DNA from: Ixodes scapularis
Lineage: Eukaryota; Arthropoda; Arachnida; Ixodida; Ixodidae
DNA length: 64,000 nt
Direction of reading: 5' to 3'
NCBI RefSeq assembly: GCF_016920785.2
Contig: NW_024609950.1
Coordinates: forward strand, 1 to 64,000
Shown here in pieces: positions 22,039 through 34,495 of this stretch (its first letter is position 1; each line of letters opens with the position of its first letter). The translations under genes were made by a program, and so were the position numbers. Below the pieces are notes generated by a model, which saw only the letters and a list, made by a program, of their open reading frames with translations, was not told where the DNA came from and ran no database searches.

Positions 22039-23526
22039 GTGAGTCCTTCTGAGAGCAGGCGTAGCGGAACTGACGTCCGCATTCTCGGCGCCCCCAGTGA
22101 TCGGGCCCTGAAAAGGGTCCGCACCGAAGTCCCTCTGAAAGACACGACCTCATCTCCCCGTACATTCCCCAAATTTTTGGTTATTCACTCTGAAGACGAT
22201 ACACCACTCTCCAAGATGTTCCCCTTTCTTGTTGCGAAAGTGCTAGAAAGTGTGGTCGGTAAGACCTTTAAAGCCAAAAAGATGCCCTCAGGTGACCTAC
22301 TAGTGGAAATTGAATCCAGACAGCAGAGTACAGCACTCCTGGCATTGAACTCCGTGTCTGATCACAAAGTGACTGTTTCACCCCATCGTACACTTAATAC
22401 TATTCAGGGCGTTATCTCCGAAGATGACCTGATTGAGGCCTCTGACACTGAGATACTTGAAGGGCTCTCTGACCAAGGAGTTGTAGCTGCGAGGCGCATC
22501 TCCCTGCGTCGGGACGGTCAAGAGCGGAAAACTAAACACATAGTGTTAACCTTTGAATCTACCACACTTCCTGAGGCTGTTAAGGCTGGCTATCACCACT
22601 GCAGGGTTAGGCCCTATGTGCCTAATCCTCGAAGATGTTTTAAATGCCAGAGGTTTGGCCACGGCTCTCACAACTGCCGTGGTAAGGCCACTTGTGCCAA
22701 GTGTGGGAAAAATGACCATTCTGCAGACTCCTGCTCCAACGAAGCCCATTGTGTCAACTGTAGTGATCCACACCCAGCGTATTCTCGCTCATGCAAGACA
22801 TTGAAAGAAGAGAAAGAAGTGCTTAACTTGAAGGTCAAAGAAAACCTCTCTTACCCGGAAGCGCGCCGTCGCTTTGCGTTCTTGCGCAAGGGCGGCTACG
22901 CGCAGGTGGTGCAGCGGGGACCTGCACCACTGAAGGTTGCAGTGGCAACCCAGACGTCCTTTCTGGACTATGGGAAGCCACGGCAGTCCCCCACGCCCCA
23001 GCTGAAGATTCAGCTCCCGGGGCATGTTATCTCGGCTGGACGGTCTACGGACCCTCCAAGCCAGAGTGCGAACCCTCGCGCTCCAACAGGGCAACAGCCT
23101 GGGTCTTCTCAGGCTGTTTCCCAAACCCAGGAGAGACCGGTTGCTGCCGCAGCCGTCCCTCCTCCGCGATCTCCTTCCAGGGAGAAGGGTCGACACTCTC
23201 GCCCACACTCCCTGGAGAGAGCATCATTGGAGGAGCGGCACGGCTCTCGTACCGCACCTGCAGCGCCTGAGGGACAGGAACGGGTGGACTTGGGCGACGC
23301 TTCGCCCAGCACCTCCTCTGCCCCTTTGGCTGGGTCTGGTCGCGGACGGCGCATGGCGCCCCGTTCTTCGGACCCAAAGAAACCTGCAGGAAAATCCTCG
23401 CCTCAGGAAACTGAGGCCATGGATGAGTGTGAAGTCTCCACTCCTGCGTCTGACCAAGACGACATGGAGTGGCAGACTACTGAGAGTAAACACAAGAGCA
23501 AAAAACCGGTGATCCCACCATCGTGA
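22039..23526 (+). CDS. I-group LINE ORF1 (nucleic-acid-binding), 5'-truncated
   Basis: An open frame of 495 codons. Three zinc knuckles lie at about residues 197-255: CFKCQRFGHGSHNC, CAKCGKNDHSADSC and CVNCSDPHPAYSRSC. Before them are an N-terminal region with FPKFLVIHSEDD and RVRPYVPNPRRC; after them comes a Pro/Ser/Arg-rich tail to the stop at 23,524. The first codon of the open frame is GTG, with no ATG upstream. A 13-bp target duplication at 22,085-22,097 shows that everything before 22,098 is flanking DNA, so the real protein start is missing and the element is 5'-truncated. The protein would bind element RNA in cytoplasmic particles. Confidence 0.85.
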   Translation: MSPSESRRSGTDVRILGAPSDRALKRVRTEVPLKDTTSSPRTFPKFLVIHSEDDTPLSKMFPFLVAKVLESVVGKTFKAKKMPSGDLLVEIESRQQSTALLALNSVSDHKVTVSPHRTLNTIQGVISEDDLIEASDTEILEGLSDQGVVAARRISLRRDGQERKTKHIVLTFESTTLPEAVKAGYHHCRVRPYVPNPRRCFKCQRFGHGSHNCRGKATCAKCGKNDHSADSCSNEAHCVNCSDPHPAYSRSCKTLKEEKEVLNLKVKENLSYPEARRRFAFLRKGGYAQVVQRGPAPLKVAVATQTSFLDYGKPRQSPTPQLKIQLPGHVISAGRSTDPPSQSANPRAPTGQQPGSSQAVSQTQERPVAAAAVPPPRSPSREKGRHSRPHSLERASLEERHGSRTAPAAPEGQERVDLGDASPSTSSAPLAGSGRGRRMAPRSSDPKKPAGKSSPQETEAMDECEVSTPASDQDDMEWQTTESKHKSKKPVIPPS

Positions 23527-26500
23527 TGTTGTACATCCTTTATTGCCCTTCGCGGCAGAGTTGACGTTTTTAGTTTTACCTGTACCTTACTACTTTTACT
23601 GATTTACTAATTTTTAACTTAGTTTTAGAATAATGGCTAAATTTACTTTTATGCAGTGGAATTGCCGCGGCCTTTTACGGAATATTGACTATATTAACTT
23701 TTTTATGGACGACCTCCGTCCTATAGCTCTCTCTTTACAAGAGACGCACCTCAATGATCATCATGTGTCTATTTTACGTCGTCACCAAGTTTTTAGAAAA
23801 GATCGTTCCACATCAAAATCATCTGGTGGAGTAGCGGTAATCGTCCAAAGTGGAGTTGCTTGTTCTCATATTCCTCTTTCTACACCCCTTGAGGCTGTAG
23901 CTGTACGTCTCCTCTTGGACCGCTTCATCACCATTGTCTCCATCTGTATTCCACCAAATGCTCCACTGCATAATCATGATCTCCATGATTTAGTTGCTCA
24001 GCTCCCTCACCCATTTTTACTTTTAGGAGATTTTAATGCCCACCATCCCTTGTGGGGTGGCACACGCCAGGACTCGCGTGGTGGGGTCATTGAACGGTTT
24101 TTACTGTCATCAAGTCCCTGTCTTTTGAACAGCAGAGAGCCTACCTTTTTTAGCGCAGCTCACAACTCATTTACATCCATTGATCTTTCCATTTCATCTC
24201 CAACCTTGGTGTCTTGTTTCACATGGAGCGTTTTAAATAATCCGTTTGGAAGCGACCACTTTCCGGTTGCTCTGGAGAGCGTGAAATCTATTCCCAGTCT
24301 TATGAAACGGACTCCTCGTTGGAAGCTAGAAAAAGCAGACTGGGCTCTTTTTAGCCAAAAATCCAAGCTTGTTCCCTCTATGTTCTCTTCATTAACTCAT
24401 GACGATGCAACAGCCTACATCACAGAGCATATAATTGGTGCTGCTCTTTGCTCCATCCCTCAAACTTCTTCGAAGATCCCCAAGAAATGTAAGCCATGGT
24501 GGAATAAGGATTGTTTCACCACAAAGAATAACCAAGATAAGGCTTGGGGTGTCTTTCGTAGATACCCGACATCGGTGAACTTGATGGAATTCAAGAGACG
24601 CAGAGCTTGTGCCCGCTGGACTCGGAAGCAGGCTAAAGGAAAATCTTGGAGAGGTTACTTGTCCTCCATCAGCAGCTTTGTTCCAGCAAAGGAAGTATGG
24701 GACCGACTTCACAAGGTCGAGGGGAAATATTGTTGTTTTACGATCCCCCTTTTTCCTTCTTCTGGAGCGTCATTGTTAGACCAGGCAAATGTGTTGGGCA
24801 CTCACTTCGCTGCTGTTTCAAGCTCCGCACATTACTCTCCAGCATTCCTGAAGCGTAAGGCAAGCATGGAAAAGACGAGGCTCTGCTTCACAGGGGGAGC
24901 GTCTGCACCTTACAATCAGCTATTTACAATGGTTGAACTCGAAGTGGCTCTCAACTCCCACACGAATTCTGCCCCCGGGCCCGACGGAATTCACTACGAC
25001 ATGATCCGACACTTATCTAGAAAGTCACTCAGTGCTCTTCTCACATACTTCAATGGTCTGTGGTGTGATGCCTACTTCCCTGTTGAATGGAAGCGGACTG
25101 AAGTTATACCGCTGTTGAAACCTGGCAAGGACCCTTCCCTTCCTGCAAGGGTAAGACCAATAGCATTGTCAAGTTTTCTGGGGAAAACATTTGAAACATT
25201 AATTAACAGGCGTCTTATTTATTTTCTCGAGCAGCATGATATCTTGGATATTAATCAGTGTGGCTGTCGACATGAACGCTCTACAACAGACCAATTGGTG
25301 CGGCTGGAGACCTTTGTGCGCGAGGCATTCGTCAACAGGAAGCATTGTGTATCTGTTTTTTTTTATTTGGACAAGGCCTATGACACCACTTGGAAGTATG
25401 GCATCTTGCACGACCTTTCTATGTACAAAATACGCGGTAGAATGCTTCAGTGTATAAAGAGCTTTTTATGTAAACGCACTTTTCGAGTTCGGTTGGGAAC
25501 AACTTTATCAGACTGGTTCGTTCAAGAGAACGGTGTTCCTCAGGGTGGAGTCCTAAGCGTCACACTCTTTGCAATAAAGATTAACTCTCTTAGTAAAGTC
25601 ATTCCTCCTTCAGTATCTTACTCGCTATATGTCGATGACATTCAGATATCTGTAGCGTCATGTAATATGTCTAGCTGTGAGCGGCAGCTACAACTGGCCA
25701 TAAATAAAATATGTACATGGGCTGATGAGAATGGTTTTAGGTTCTGTCCGGAGAAAACTGTTTGTGTTCCTTTTTCTTTAAGGCGTGGCCTCTGTTTAGA
25801 TACGACACTTCTGTTAAATGGAAACAACATTGCTGTCAAAACGGAGCACAAGTTTCTAGGAGTTACTTTCGACCGTAAACTTACCTTTGTTTCGCATCTC
25901 AAACAGCTCAAGCAAAAAACTCTGCAGGCATCAAACATACTCAAAGTTCTTTCGCACAAGTCGTGGTGCTCGGATAGAAAATGTCTCCTTCGTCTATATT
26001 CTTCTCTTATTCGATCCCGCCTTGATTATGGCTCAATTGTTTACGCCTCTGCGAGACCGTCTGCTTTAAAAATGCTCGATCCGGTACATCACCTTGGGCT
26101 GCGTTTTTGCATCTGGTGCTTTTCGCACCTCCCCTGTGGTTAGCTTGTATGTTGACTGTCATGAAATGTCGCTTGAAAAAAGGCGACAGCTGCTTAGCCT
26201 CACCTACGCTTACAAAATTTTGTCGGACCCCAGCTCTCCCACTTATAGTTGTATTCAAAACTCTAGGTTTTCTCGCCTCTTTAACAATAAGCCAACTGTT
26301 GTGCGGCCTTTGAGTCTTCGTGTCGAGTGTCTTCGCTCCTCCCTCAATCTGACTCGTGATTTTAACCTTTTGGATAGTTCACACCATACTGCCCCATGGA
26401 ATGTCAAACCCATTTTTTGTGAATGGTGCTTCACAAAATTCAGGAAGCAAAGAGTCTCTCCTTTAATTTTACAGCAGAAATTCTTTGCATTGGAGGAAAA

Positions 26501-27462
26501 ATACAAAAATTATAATCATTTTTATACTGATGGTGCAAAGTCGTCAACGTTTGTTGGTGCAGCTGTATACTCTTCTCGTTTTTCCAAAGTCGCTCGTCTG
26601 AACACTCTTGCCAGTATTTTTACTGCCGAGCTAACGGGGTCATGATGGCACTTGACTATATTATTCAGAGTAAAACAAAGAAAGCCATCATCTTTGTAGA
26701 TTCCCAGAGTGTTGTTAGGGCTGTGTGTTCTGTTCTATCAACAAAGAATTGGCTGACCCTAACTGTGCGTGTTAAGGTGCAGCAGGGCCTACAGGATGGG
26801 CACGATATTAGGTTTTGCTGGATTCCTAGCCATGTGGGCATTGCTGGCAACGAGGCTGCAGATAAACTGGCCGTCTCTTCGCAAAATCTCCCAGTGTCAT
26901 ATGCACGCATCCCCCACCAAGACTTAAAAATGCCTACAATACTTGCAGTCTTGCGATCGTGGCAGTCTGAATGGGATTCAGAGGTGAACAATAAGCTTCA
27001 CACCATCAAGCCAGACCTTGGTATTTGGGAAACATCTTTTGACAAAAATAGATTCCACGAAGTCCTCTTATGCCGCCTGAGAATCGGCCACACCTACCTC
27101 ACTCATAGCCACCTACTTACTGGTGGAGAACCTCCATCCTGTGAGCGCTGCGGTGAACCTTTGTCCATTCTTCATATTTTATTTTTTTGTCCTGGTCTTC
27201 AGCAGCAGCACAAATTATTTTTTCCTGATCTTTTCAAATATCGCATTCTATTTCACCCTGCCTTGTTACTTGGTAAGCGTCCGCTGATTTCATTCAAATG
27301 TTTTTTTTAATTTTCTTGAAAATAATGGATTTTTAAACAAATTATAGAAATATTTCCCCACAGTTTAGTTCAACTGACCCCTTTTTATTGATTCACCTTG
27401 TTTGGCGCAGTATGGCCATTGTTGCTCTTGCGCCATTAAAACCATAAACAACAACAACAAAA
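22098..27462 (+). mobile_element. Nearly complete I-group LINE with 13-bp target duplication
   Basis: The body of 5,365 bp is flanked by TCGGCGCCCCCAG at 22,085-22,097 and 27,463-27,475. It has ORF1 with zinc knuckles, ORF2 with endonuclease, RT and RNase H, and ends in a short stem (TTTGGCGCAG...TTGCGCCA, 27,400-27,436) followed by an (AAC)n tail. The RNase H places it in the I/LOA/R1-like group rather than CR1. Only two single-base frameshifts were found in ORF2, so it is rather recent. Confidence 0.88.
23633..27310 (+). pseudogene. I-group LINE ORF2 (endonuclease, RT, RNase H), two frameshifts
   Basis: Begins ATG at 23,633. The AP endonuclease domain (residues 1-225) shows WNCRGL, LQETHL, GDFNAHHPLWG and SDHFPV, so nicking residues are present. 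The RT domain (about 430-720) shows SAPGPDGIHYDM, RPIALSS, YLDKAYDTTW, ENGVPQGGVLS and the YVDD box at 25,628-25,639. A one-base gain in a T run near 26,106 moves the frame. RNase H follows with FYTDGAKSS, FTAEL, FVDSQSV and GNEAADKLA. A one-base loss near 26,633 shifts it again, inside the FTAEL block. A C-terminal zinc motif CERCGEPLSILHILFFC ends the protein near 27,308. It would carry out target-primed reverse transcription in the nucleus. Confidence 0.92.
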
Positions 27463-27558
27463 TCGGCGCCCCCAGCGCCCCTGGTGCCTCCGCGCATTCT
27501 CCTCGTTCGTTGGTGCTCGCCTTGATTCTTCGCTCGGTGGCTGTTCTCAAAGCGGCTG

Positions 27559-27594
27559 GTACTAGTACCACGCGGGCAGAGCCCGCGTGGAACC
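27559..27594. repeat. Perfect short palindromes
   Basis: GGTACTAGTACC (27,559-27,570) is directly followed by CCACGCGGGC-AGA-GCCCGCGTGG, a perfect 10-base-arm hairpin. They lie in the right part of the split palindromic repeat. Confidence 0.85.
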
Positions 27595-27853
27595 AACAAT
27601 AACAAGCACCACCCGTCTTAGCGCCTGGCTTGGCTTGGCTCCGTCTGTCTTTTGAAGCGAATGAGAATGCGCACGTCATGAAGCGAGCTTTCCACGACGC
27701 TCATCAGGGGTAGCGTAAAATTGTATTTCTCGTGTTTATTCAATTTTATACGCCTTCTCGCTCAAAAAAACGTCATTTAGAAGTAAAGGACATGCTATGT
27801 ATGCCATTGCGACCAAGAATTTCCAATAAAATTTCGGTTCAGCACCCCTTTAG

Positions 27854-30800
27854 GCAATGCGTAGTTTATTTTGCGGTAAAAAAACAAAAAAACTGTAAAT
27901 GTTTTTGTGACAGCCTGCACCAGTCTTAATTTGGTGATTTATGCGCGCAAGTAGTGATGTGCATAAATGAAAAAGATGCGAACAAGTAGAGTTTGACGTT
28001 GCATAAAGTGCAGTGTAAGCACGCACATGATACGCTGATGAAGGCTGAAACAGCGCTACATTTTACACTAGCGTTGAGCGTATCGAAAGTTAAGCGTGCA
28101 TCAAAAGCTAAAGCTTGCACGCATATACAGCTCATGGAGTAATTTTTGAATGCTCATAGTACTTTATTACCCTCAGATTTGGTGTAAATTGTCTCCTGTT
28201 CGCTTAAAACAGAAAGAAGGAAACATTCTAACTCTGTGTTAATAGAAAAACTCCACCCGCTGACAGCTACCAATCATCTCGGCGCCGATTATGAGTATTC
28301 ACTGCATGCTAACCGTCGTGTCCTTAGAACGAGTTTTTCCCACGTGATTTCATACAATCGCAATTGTTCTTGACAAACAACCATGTTTACTCAGGCCAGC
28401 GGTCACATGTGAAGCTTATATAATATTTTGTATTGATTGTGGCACACGTGTCTAGTTGCATAGGTTTTTCTTACAATCCGCGAAATAGAATGCTCCTGGG
28501 TTACCTTGGTATCTAATGCACGTATCACATAAAAAAACACGAAATGGATCGCAGTGGGAAACGAGAACAATAATGATAAAGAAGCGTCGGTCTAATCACG
28601 CGAAAACTGAGGGAATTGCACATATGCAGACGGTGGCTTTGTTTCACTAAATACATTAGCAGTAGAGTATCTGATTTTATCGTGCGAGCGAAGCGGAACA
28701 TACAAGTGCGAGCATACTACCCTGAACTACACTTCCAGTGAACAAGCGCACCATCCAATGCATTGAGCTTGCATTTATAGCCTTTGCTGCGCTCAAACCT
28801 TTGAAAACACAATTATAATCAATTTTATTATTTCAATTATTTTTATTAAGTGCGCCTATGTGTATGTTTTTTTTTTGTTTTTTTTTCTGCGTTCACGTGC
28901 CATTTTCTTAGTTATATAATATTTCCAGAAGTCCGAAAACTATAGTCTGTTTCATAAGTAAAAACCGCATAATCAAAGATGAAGAAAAAAAAAAAGAACG
29001 CGAACACGCGAACACACATTAAAGTGCAATGTAACGGAGCATTCAAAATTAGTTGTTAGTTTTTGAGAGAGCAGGAGTTCTGCAAGGCGACATTGTTACC
29101 CGTTGAAGATGATAAAAAGTGCTGTACAACTGTTAGCTCGGTGTCTTTAAAGGAGCAATGCAACAATTTTTGTACTTTGTACAAATACCGCGTAAAACGG
29201 ATCCCTAACGTTAATGACCTATGAAACACGCGTTCGTTTTTCACCTCACGCAATAGAAGTCCCAGAAAAAAATTTAAGAAAAACGAGCAGCATTCACCCC
29301 CTCAACTCGCAGCCAGAACAAGCGGCCACGTGATCTGGAGCCGATTATATGCCGCCAATGTTGATCATAGCCACGCGCTGGGGTTGGCAAAGCGCAGGAC
29401 ACGCGCTGAGTTCCAGACATTGTTATGGCTCGGCTATTGTCGTCGTTGCAGCGATTGGACACGGGTTACAACCCGAATGCTTCTCGAGATAGCAATTGTC
29501 ACGAGCCCAAGTCGAGTGCCCACGCAATGCTCGGGTCCAATCTATGAGCCACATTCAAATATCGTCACTTGGGTGTACTGCGATCCCCGAGTTACGTCAT
29601 CAAATTTTGCAAAGGAGAGATTGAATGAAAATGATCGCTTTTGTCCTTGAAATTACACCGCAACAAAGGCGTTTCTTGGCCAGTGGCGTTGCGTGTGAGT
29701 ATCCTTGAGTCCCAGGTGTGCCAGTAAGCTCGTGTAGAGAGAAAAACATTCCAATTGAATATCGTTGCACAGCTCCTTTAACGTGCATTACGCAGTATAT
29801 GTGGTACACGATCGCACGACGGTAGGGTGCAGATGGGCGACTGAACCCAGGGTCCCTGCTAAAGCCCCTTGATAAAGGCGCTTTTTTACAAGTACCGCCA
29901 ACCATTGTTGTGGAAACGCGCAAGACACGTGCCACGAGTGGGTGCTCCACCACCAATCTCTTTCAGGGGCCAGTCATTTTAGTGCTGCGCCGCCATTTGC
30001 CTCCAAAGGCTGCTCGAGAGACGGGCCTCGTGTACTGGCACATTTGAGGTTACATGAAAGACCAGCGCAAACGGCATCGAGGGGATTTAGTCCCTACAGG
30101 TTCTGTAGCGTGAGCTACGTGCCCTGAACGGAGCTCGCGCTCGAGCGTTTCTCTACGTGCTCTGGTCTGCGGTGCCACAACACACTCGGTTAACGATCCC
30201 CCACCGCACTTGGTTTAGCCAAAGTCCCTTCATGTTTCAAAAGTAGCGCAAACTTCGTCGATGCATGAGGCACGTGCAACGTGCAGCTCTTGGGAAGATC
30301 ATGGCGGCACAGAGCAGCACTGAGCTAGATTTCAGACGCCATGAATTTTCCAGAAGGGGCGCGTGGCACGTGCCTCGAGCATCTCTACAACAATGAATGG
30401 CGCCACTTTTCCGAGGATAGAGGGGCTTTAGGTTTAGCATTCGAGGTAAACCGAATGAGCTACGCTTAGAGTATCGGTACTTTTCCCCCCGATATTGTCG
30501 TGGGCGCCGCCATCTTGTTGGTTAATAACAAATAAACGCAACTGCCGATCGTCATGATTCAAAAGTGCGACTTCCTCAGCATTCGGTGTCAGGTAGCTCA
30601 CCTAATATTGCTTTGCTTTTTCTCCAACTGTTTAAACATTTGTGGAGGACGTAAAAGCGTTTCCTGTGATTTCAGATAAAGCTTCAGATAACTGACAACC
30701 ACCATTTAAAGCACCAAGATGTGTATGAAGCGTAGCTTCTTTAGTGACTCTAGTTTAGCCCGACCGCCTAGGCACAGAAAGAGAACGAACAGCTTAACCT

Positions 30801-32198
30801 CGCGCTCTTGGCGATGCTTCAGTGGCTTCATCAGCCCGTAGCGTTGGCTGCGCTCCGAACTAAGGTAAAGCAAAGCAAATTTGCAGATCTTAGTTTCTCA
30901 CAAGCCAAACCAACAAAAATCACTTAACACGCCCCAATAAAAAAAATGCTTGTTTATTTTGACTAACTGGAGATCTTTTGACGTGCAACCGAAATCTCAT
31001 ATTAACCTCCGTCGGATTGCGGGCACCTCGGCCGATATTTAAATCCGACAAATATGAATTCATGGGCCAGCATGTTGGCTCAGAGACACCGAGACGATTA
31101 ATGTTTTGTGTATTGTTTTAATATCATTGCTACTTAAGAACTACCGAGGTGGTTTTCGAAACAAAATATAGTTGAACCATTCTGACAAGCATAGTTTGAT
31201 TGCGAAAATGATTTTTGCAAGTGTTAAATCATTAAAATGTTTTCGCACTCGTGGCGGAATCTGAGATGGCAGAATGCATTTCATGGCGCCCATTTCATTT
31301 GGATCGCCTCTGGCATGTGAACCGACGCACAGTAGAACGTGCGCAAAAGTAGCTGTGGTGCACCCGCAGCCTCGCGCTTGTTGTTCTGACATCTCTGGCT
31401 CGCTCACTGCGAGCATCCAGGCATCTGACACCCTGACATCTCGCGCTTTTTCTGTCTTTCCCGTGGCGTTCCAAGTGGCACACGACGGAAATTGCACATC
31501 AAGCTCTTCTTGAACACGTGTCGACATCTGTATTTTATAATGAGAAACTACAATTTGCCGTAACTGAATGGAAAAAGCTTGAGGTCTTATAACATTATTA
31601 ACGTGTAATATATCAATATGGAAGTTCTGGAAATTGTAATATCGAAGGATGCTTCATAATTTAATGTCTCGTTATTTTGATTAGTTGACGTGATTCCGTT
31701 TTTATAGCGCCATGAAATAATAACATTTTGAACTTTATTTTTTATTTTAAAATATACATTATCTGTACAGTTCGTTGCTTATTTTTTTTTTACTTTATTA
31801 CATCCAACCAAACGCTCACGTAAAATATCGTGGACGATGGGACATTATAACTCGAGAAATAAAATTTTTAATATTAGAGACTGTGGTCTATTAAAAGCTA
31901 AATAAATAACTAACCACTTAACATAATCGTAATATCGAGACATTAAAGTATCGTTGAAAAACAGCTCTTTAATTTGACATTAACTTTATAAATGTAAGAT
32001 ACATGGAAAGAAAGTTATAAGCCGTCAAAAATGCATGAACGCGTCATGCACGGTGGGGTTGCACCTTAAGGTGACGCTAGAAGCTCCGCCTTAAGTGCGA
32101 GGTTTCTGCCCTTGCCAACGCAAGTGTGAACGAGCAAGCTCGCCAAACCAAAGTACTGCGCGAGCCAGCGAGCTCAGGCTGAAGGGCGAGCTTCTATA
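27854..32198. other. Long non-coding stretch, no gene seen
   Basis: Mostly AT-rich DNA with homopolymer runs. Short open frames (for example 29,330-29,650 and 31,141-31,527) show no motif, codon bias or splice context. No repeat copy of other parts of the window was noticed. Confidence 0.5.
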
Positions 32199-32362
32199 CT
32201 CCGTTTCACCTTATGTTGTACCGCAGACAAGGCTAGAAGCACGAGCTCATAGCGGTGGGAGCTACTCTGAACGCGCGAGAGCTTATGCCGCCGAGATGTG
32301 CCATACAGCAAGGAGCTCGCGCTTGTGGCCTTTCCTGCGGTACATCATAAGGTGAAACAGAG
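32199..32362. repeat. Hairpin repeat
   Basis: The arms 32,199-32,258 and 32,308-32,362 pair through GTTTCACCTTATG, TGTACCGCAG and a CGAGCTC block, with a centre of about 50 bases. A likely miniature inverted-repeat element; ends not fixed. Confidence 0.7.
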
Positions 32363-32648
32363 TATTAGCGGCGAGATGTTTTGGTGGCGCCCTCCTATGG
32401 TTCCCCCTTGTGACGTCATTACCTTGCGAACAACAAGTTCGATGGTGTTTGTAAATAGCATGGTGGAAGCCTGAACTCATAGCGCTCTCAAAGCAACACT
32501 GCCAACACCGTCGAAATTAAAGTTCTTTCATTACTCTTACTTCCGTCGATGGTATACCCTTTCCGACGTCATAGTCAGCTTTTGGGCCAATCGTGGAAGG
32601 CCGACCGCAGCGACGCTTTCGGTCGCGCACGTCGCCAATAGTCTCTCC

Positions 32649-33290
32649 TTAAAGGGATACTGAACAAAACAATTCAGTGTTCATAACAAGTGGCGCACGT
32701 TCTTTCCCCGAGCCAGCAGCAGCCAGTGTGCGCAAGCACACGCAACGATATTGACGTCATGGTCCCCCATTTGCGCTTAAGGTGACCGTGAAATGTATGG
32801 ACTTCGGGCAAAAGGGAGAATAAAGGCAGGCTTTTCATATCCGCCAGTGAAAGCTACGTGCCTGTTAGAAAAACTGACCGCTTATCTTTTACACCACACA
32901 CCACTGTGGAGATGAAAAGCTTGTCATTATTTTCCTTTTGCCCGAAAGCCACACTTTTCAATGGGGGACCATGACGTCAATTTTGTTGTTGCGCTCGTAC
33001 ACATCGGCGGCTGGTAGCTCGTGGGAAGATGATGCGCCACTTATATTTCGCGGCCAGAAGCGTGGGTATCGCCGTCTCGTGAAATTTCTTTCACAACCCC
33101 GAGTGAGGATATTTAACCTTCCTGTGCTGATGCGAGCCCGTGCAGTGCCAAGCCTCTATGAACTATTACAATTAAGACAGAACCGCGTTGGTAGGACGTG
33201 CAGTTCCCATCGTTACGAAATCGGAAGCGGTCCTAGCGAGCTTCTCACCGCGTATACTCACTAAAAATTTTGGTTTAGCATCCGTTTGAG
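32649..33290. mobile_element. Palindromic dispersed repeat, second copy
   Basis: Starts TTAAAGGGATACTGAAC and ends in the reverse complement of a diverged ATGCTAAACC version. Inside, 32,692-32,860 and 32,885-33,047 are imperfect reverse complements sharing GTGGCGCA, TTGACGTCATGGTCCCCCAT, TCGGGCAAAAGG and GCTTTTCAT. Same layout as the repeat split by the LINE at 22-27 kb. Confidence 0.7.
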
Positions 33291-34075
33291 GATGATACGT
33301 GATGCGCCCTCAGAATATGTATGTAGCAATTGAACGGCGCCACTTGGGAGACCCGTACCCCACGCTGCGCCTTTGTAGCCTTCAGATTTCGTTTTGGTAT
33401 CAAAGCTGGAGTCGCCGCGTTTGCTTCCGATTAGGCTCAATTGCGCCAGCCGAGGTCGCCCCATGGTCCGCGGCTTTCATTTTGCCACCGCAAATATTGT
33501 CTAGCGCAGTTCAACAACGAATGCAAACGATAAGTCGCTCTGAGTCTGAGCTGCACGCGTCTTGCTCGCGTGGATTTCGGATTACGCATGCCCGCATTTT
33601 AGACGGCGTAACTCCATGCAGCTAACGGAGCTCCCGATTGGGCCGATATTTGGCGCCGCGTCGCTGGGTTCTCTCACGTACGTCCATGCAACCGACTCAC
33701 ACCAGACTGTTATGCTTGTTTTCGCCGCTGTGCTTTTGAGCGCTGGCGTCGTGTATATGATCTTTGCTACCAAAACCGAAGCACCTGGGTTTTTCCGACC
33801 TATCGTCAGTAAGGGCGGGGGCAAACGACCATTTTTCTTTTTAGTGTTTGCGTTCGTCACTCGAAGCCTCCAAGCTCTCAAACCGTTCCGCGTGTGTTGA
33901 AATGGAAAGTGCAGATTTTTCGGAAGTACGGAGTACGGAGCTGCGCCAAACAATAATTAGCTAAGTCTCTAGTTTGACAGAGATTCTGCGGAGTGTGTCG
34001 CGTACCTCATGACGGCGTATTAGGGAGTCTACAGCGCGGCGAAGCGGTGTAACAATTCTTCAAAAGAACTCGGAG
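33291..34075. other. Non-coding stretch, no gene seen
   Basis: GC-richer than its surroundings. An open frame at 33,562-33,900 includes a hydrophobic run near its middle, but its lack of homology, of splice sites and of a plausible start leaves it unsupported. Confidence 0.35.
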
Positions 34076-34380
34076 TGCTCATTCTTCGGGTTTTCAACAG
34101 ACGACAGCCTCTATATCAAACTCTTTTGTCAGCGTTCGAAACTAGAAGCATTAAAATATATTACCTTTTGCAATTTCTCTATTACAATATCGAAATGGAT
34201 TGCCTATGGAAATCGCCAGGACTTCGGAAGCCTGCCGATGAGCCAGCTGCGGCAGCGTTGTTTGTGCAGCGAGCACTTAGGCGCTGTCGCGTTTGCAAGC
34301 TGTAGGAACATCCATTTGCGGAAAAACACGTGCCCCACTGTTCTTGTTACGAATCCGTTAAGGCAAGGACTGGTTCCTCC
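34076..34380 (+). pseudogene. THAP-domain-like exon relic
   Basis: A frame open from 34,076 to 34,495 contains the second half of a THAP zinc-binding DNA-binding domain: KWIAYGNRQDFGSLP, then RCLCSEHLGAVAFAS, then HLRKNTCPTVLV. This matches the THAP order of a conserved W, the C-x2-H pair (usually C-S-x-H-F) and the closing proline-containing segment. The first cysteine pair is not found upstream in this frame, and no flanking transposase or partner exon was seen. It may be a relic of a THAP-type transposase (P or ISL2EU type) or of a THAP host gene. Confidence 0.55.
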
Positions 34381-34495
34381 ACGGCAGTTGCTGTCAGAGC
34401 AATCATCTGTTAATTTGGCAGCTTCGCGTTTATATCTTAGGATAGTGTACCTAAAAGTACCCATAGTCATATATATAGTCCCTCCAAAATATTAG

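Larger units (their letters stand above)
21873..27853. mobile_element. Palindromic dispersed repeat split by a LINE
   Basis: The left piece (21,873-22,097) begins TTAAAGGGATGCTGAACCG. The right piece (27,476-27,853) ends with the reverse complement of AAAGGGGTGCTGAACCGAAA. With the LINE at 22,098-27,462 left out, the two form one repeat of about 600 bp with inverted ends. A similar arrangement is seen at 32,649-33,290. The family is not recognised. Confidence 0.6.

Noticed and set aside
22039..22097. True N-terminus of LINE ORF1
   Set aside because: The frame begins at GTG and lies before the 13-bp target duplication, so it is flanking DNA read through.
23045..23512. Overlapping frames inside LINE ORF1 on both strands
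   Set aside because: Shadow frames of a GC-rich coding region.
33562..33900. Membrane-protein gene
   Set aside because: One hydrophobic run only; no homology, splice context or reliable start.
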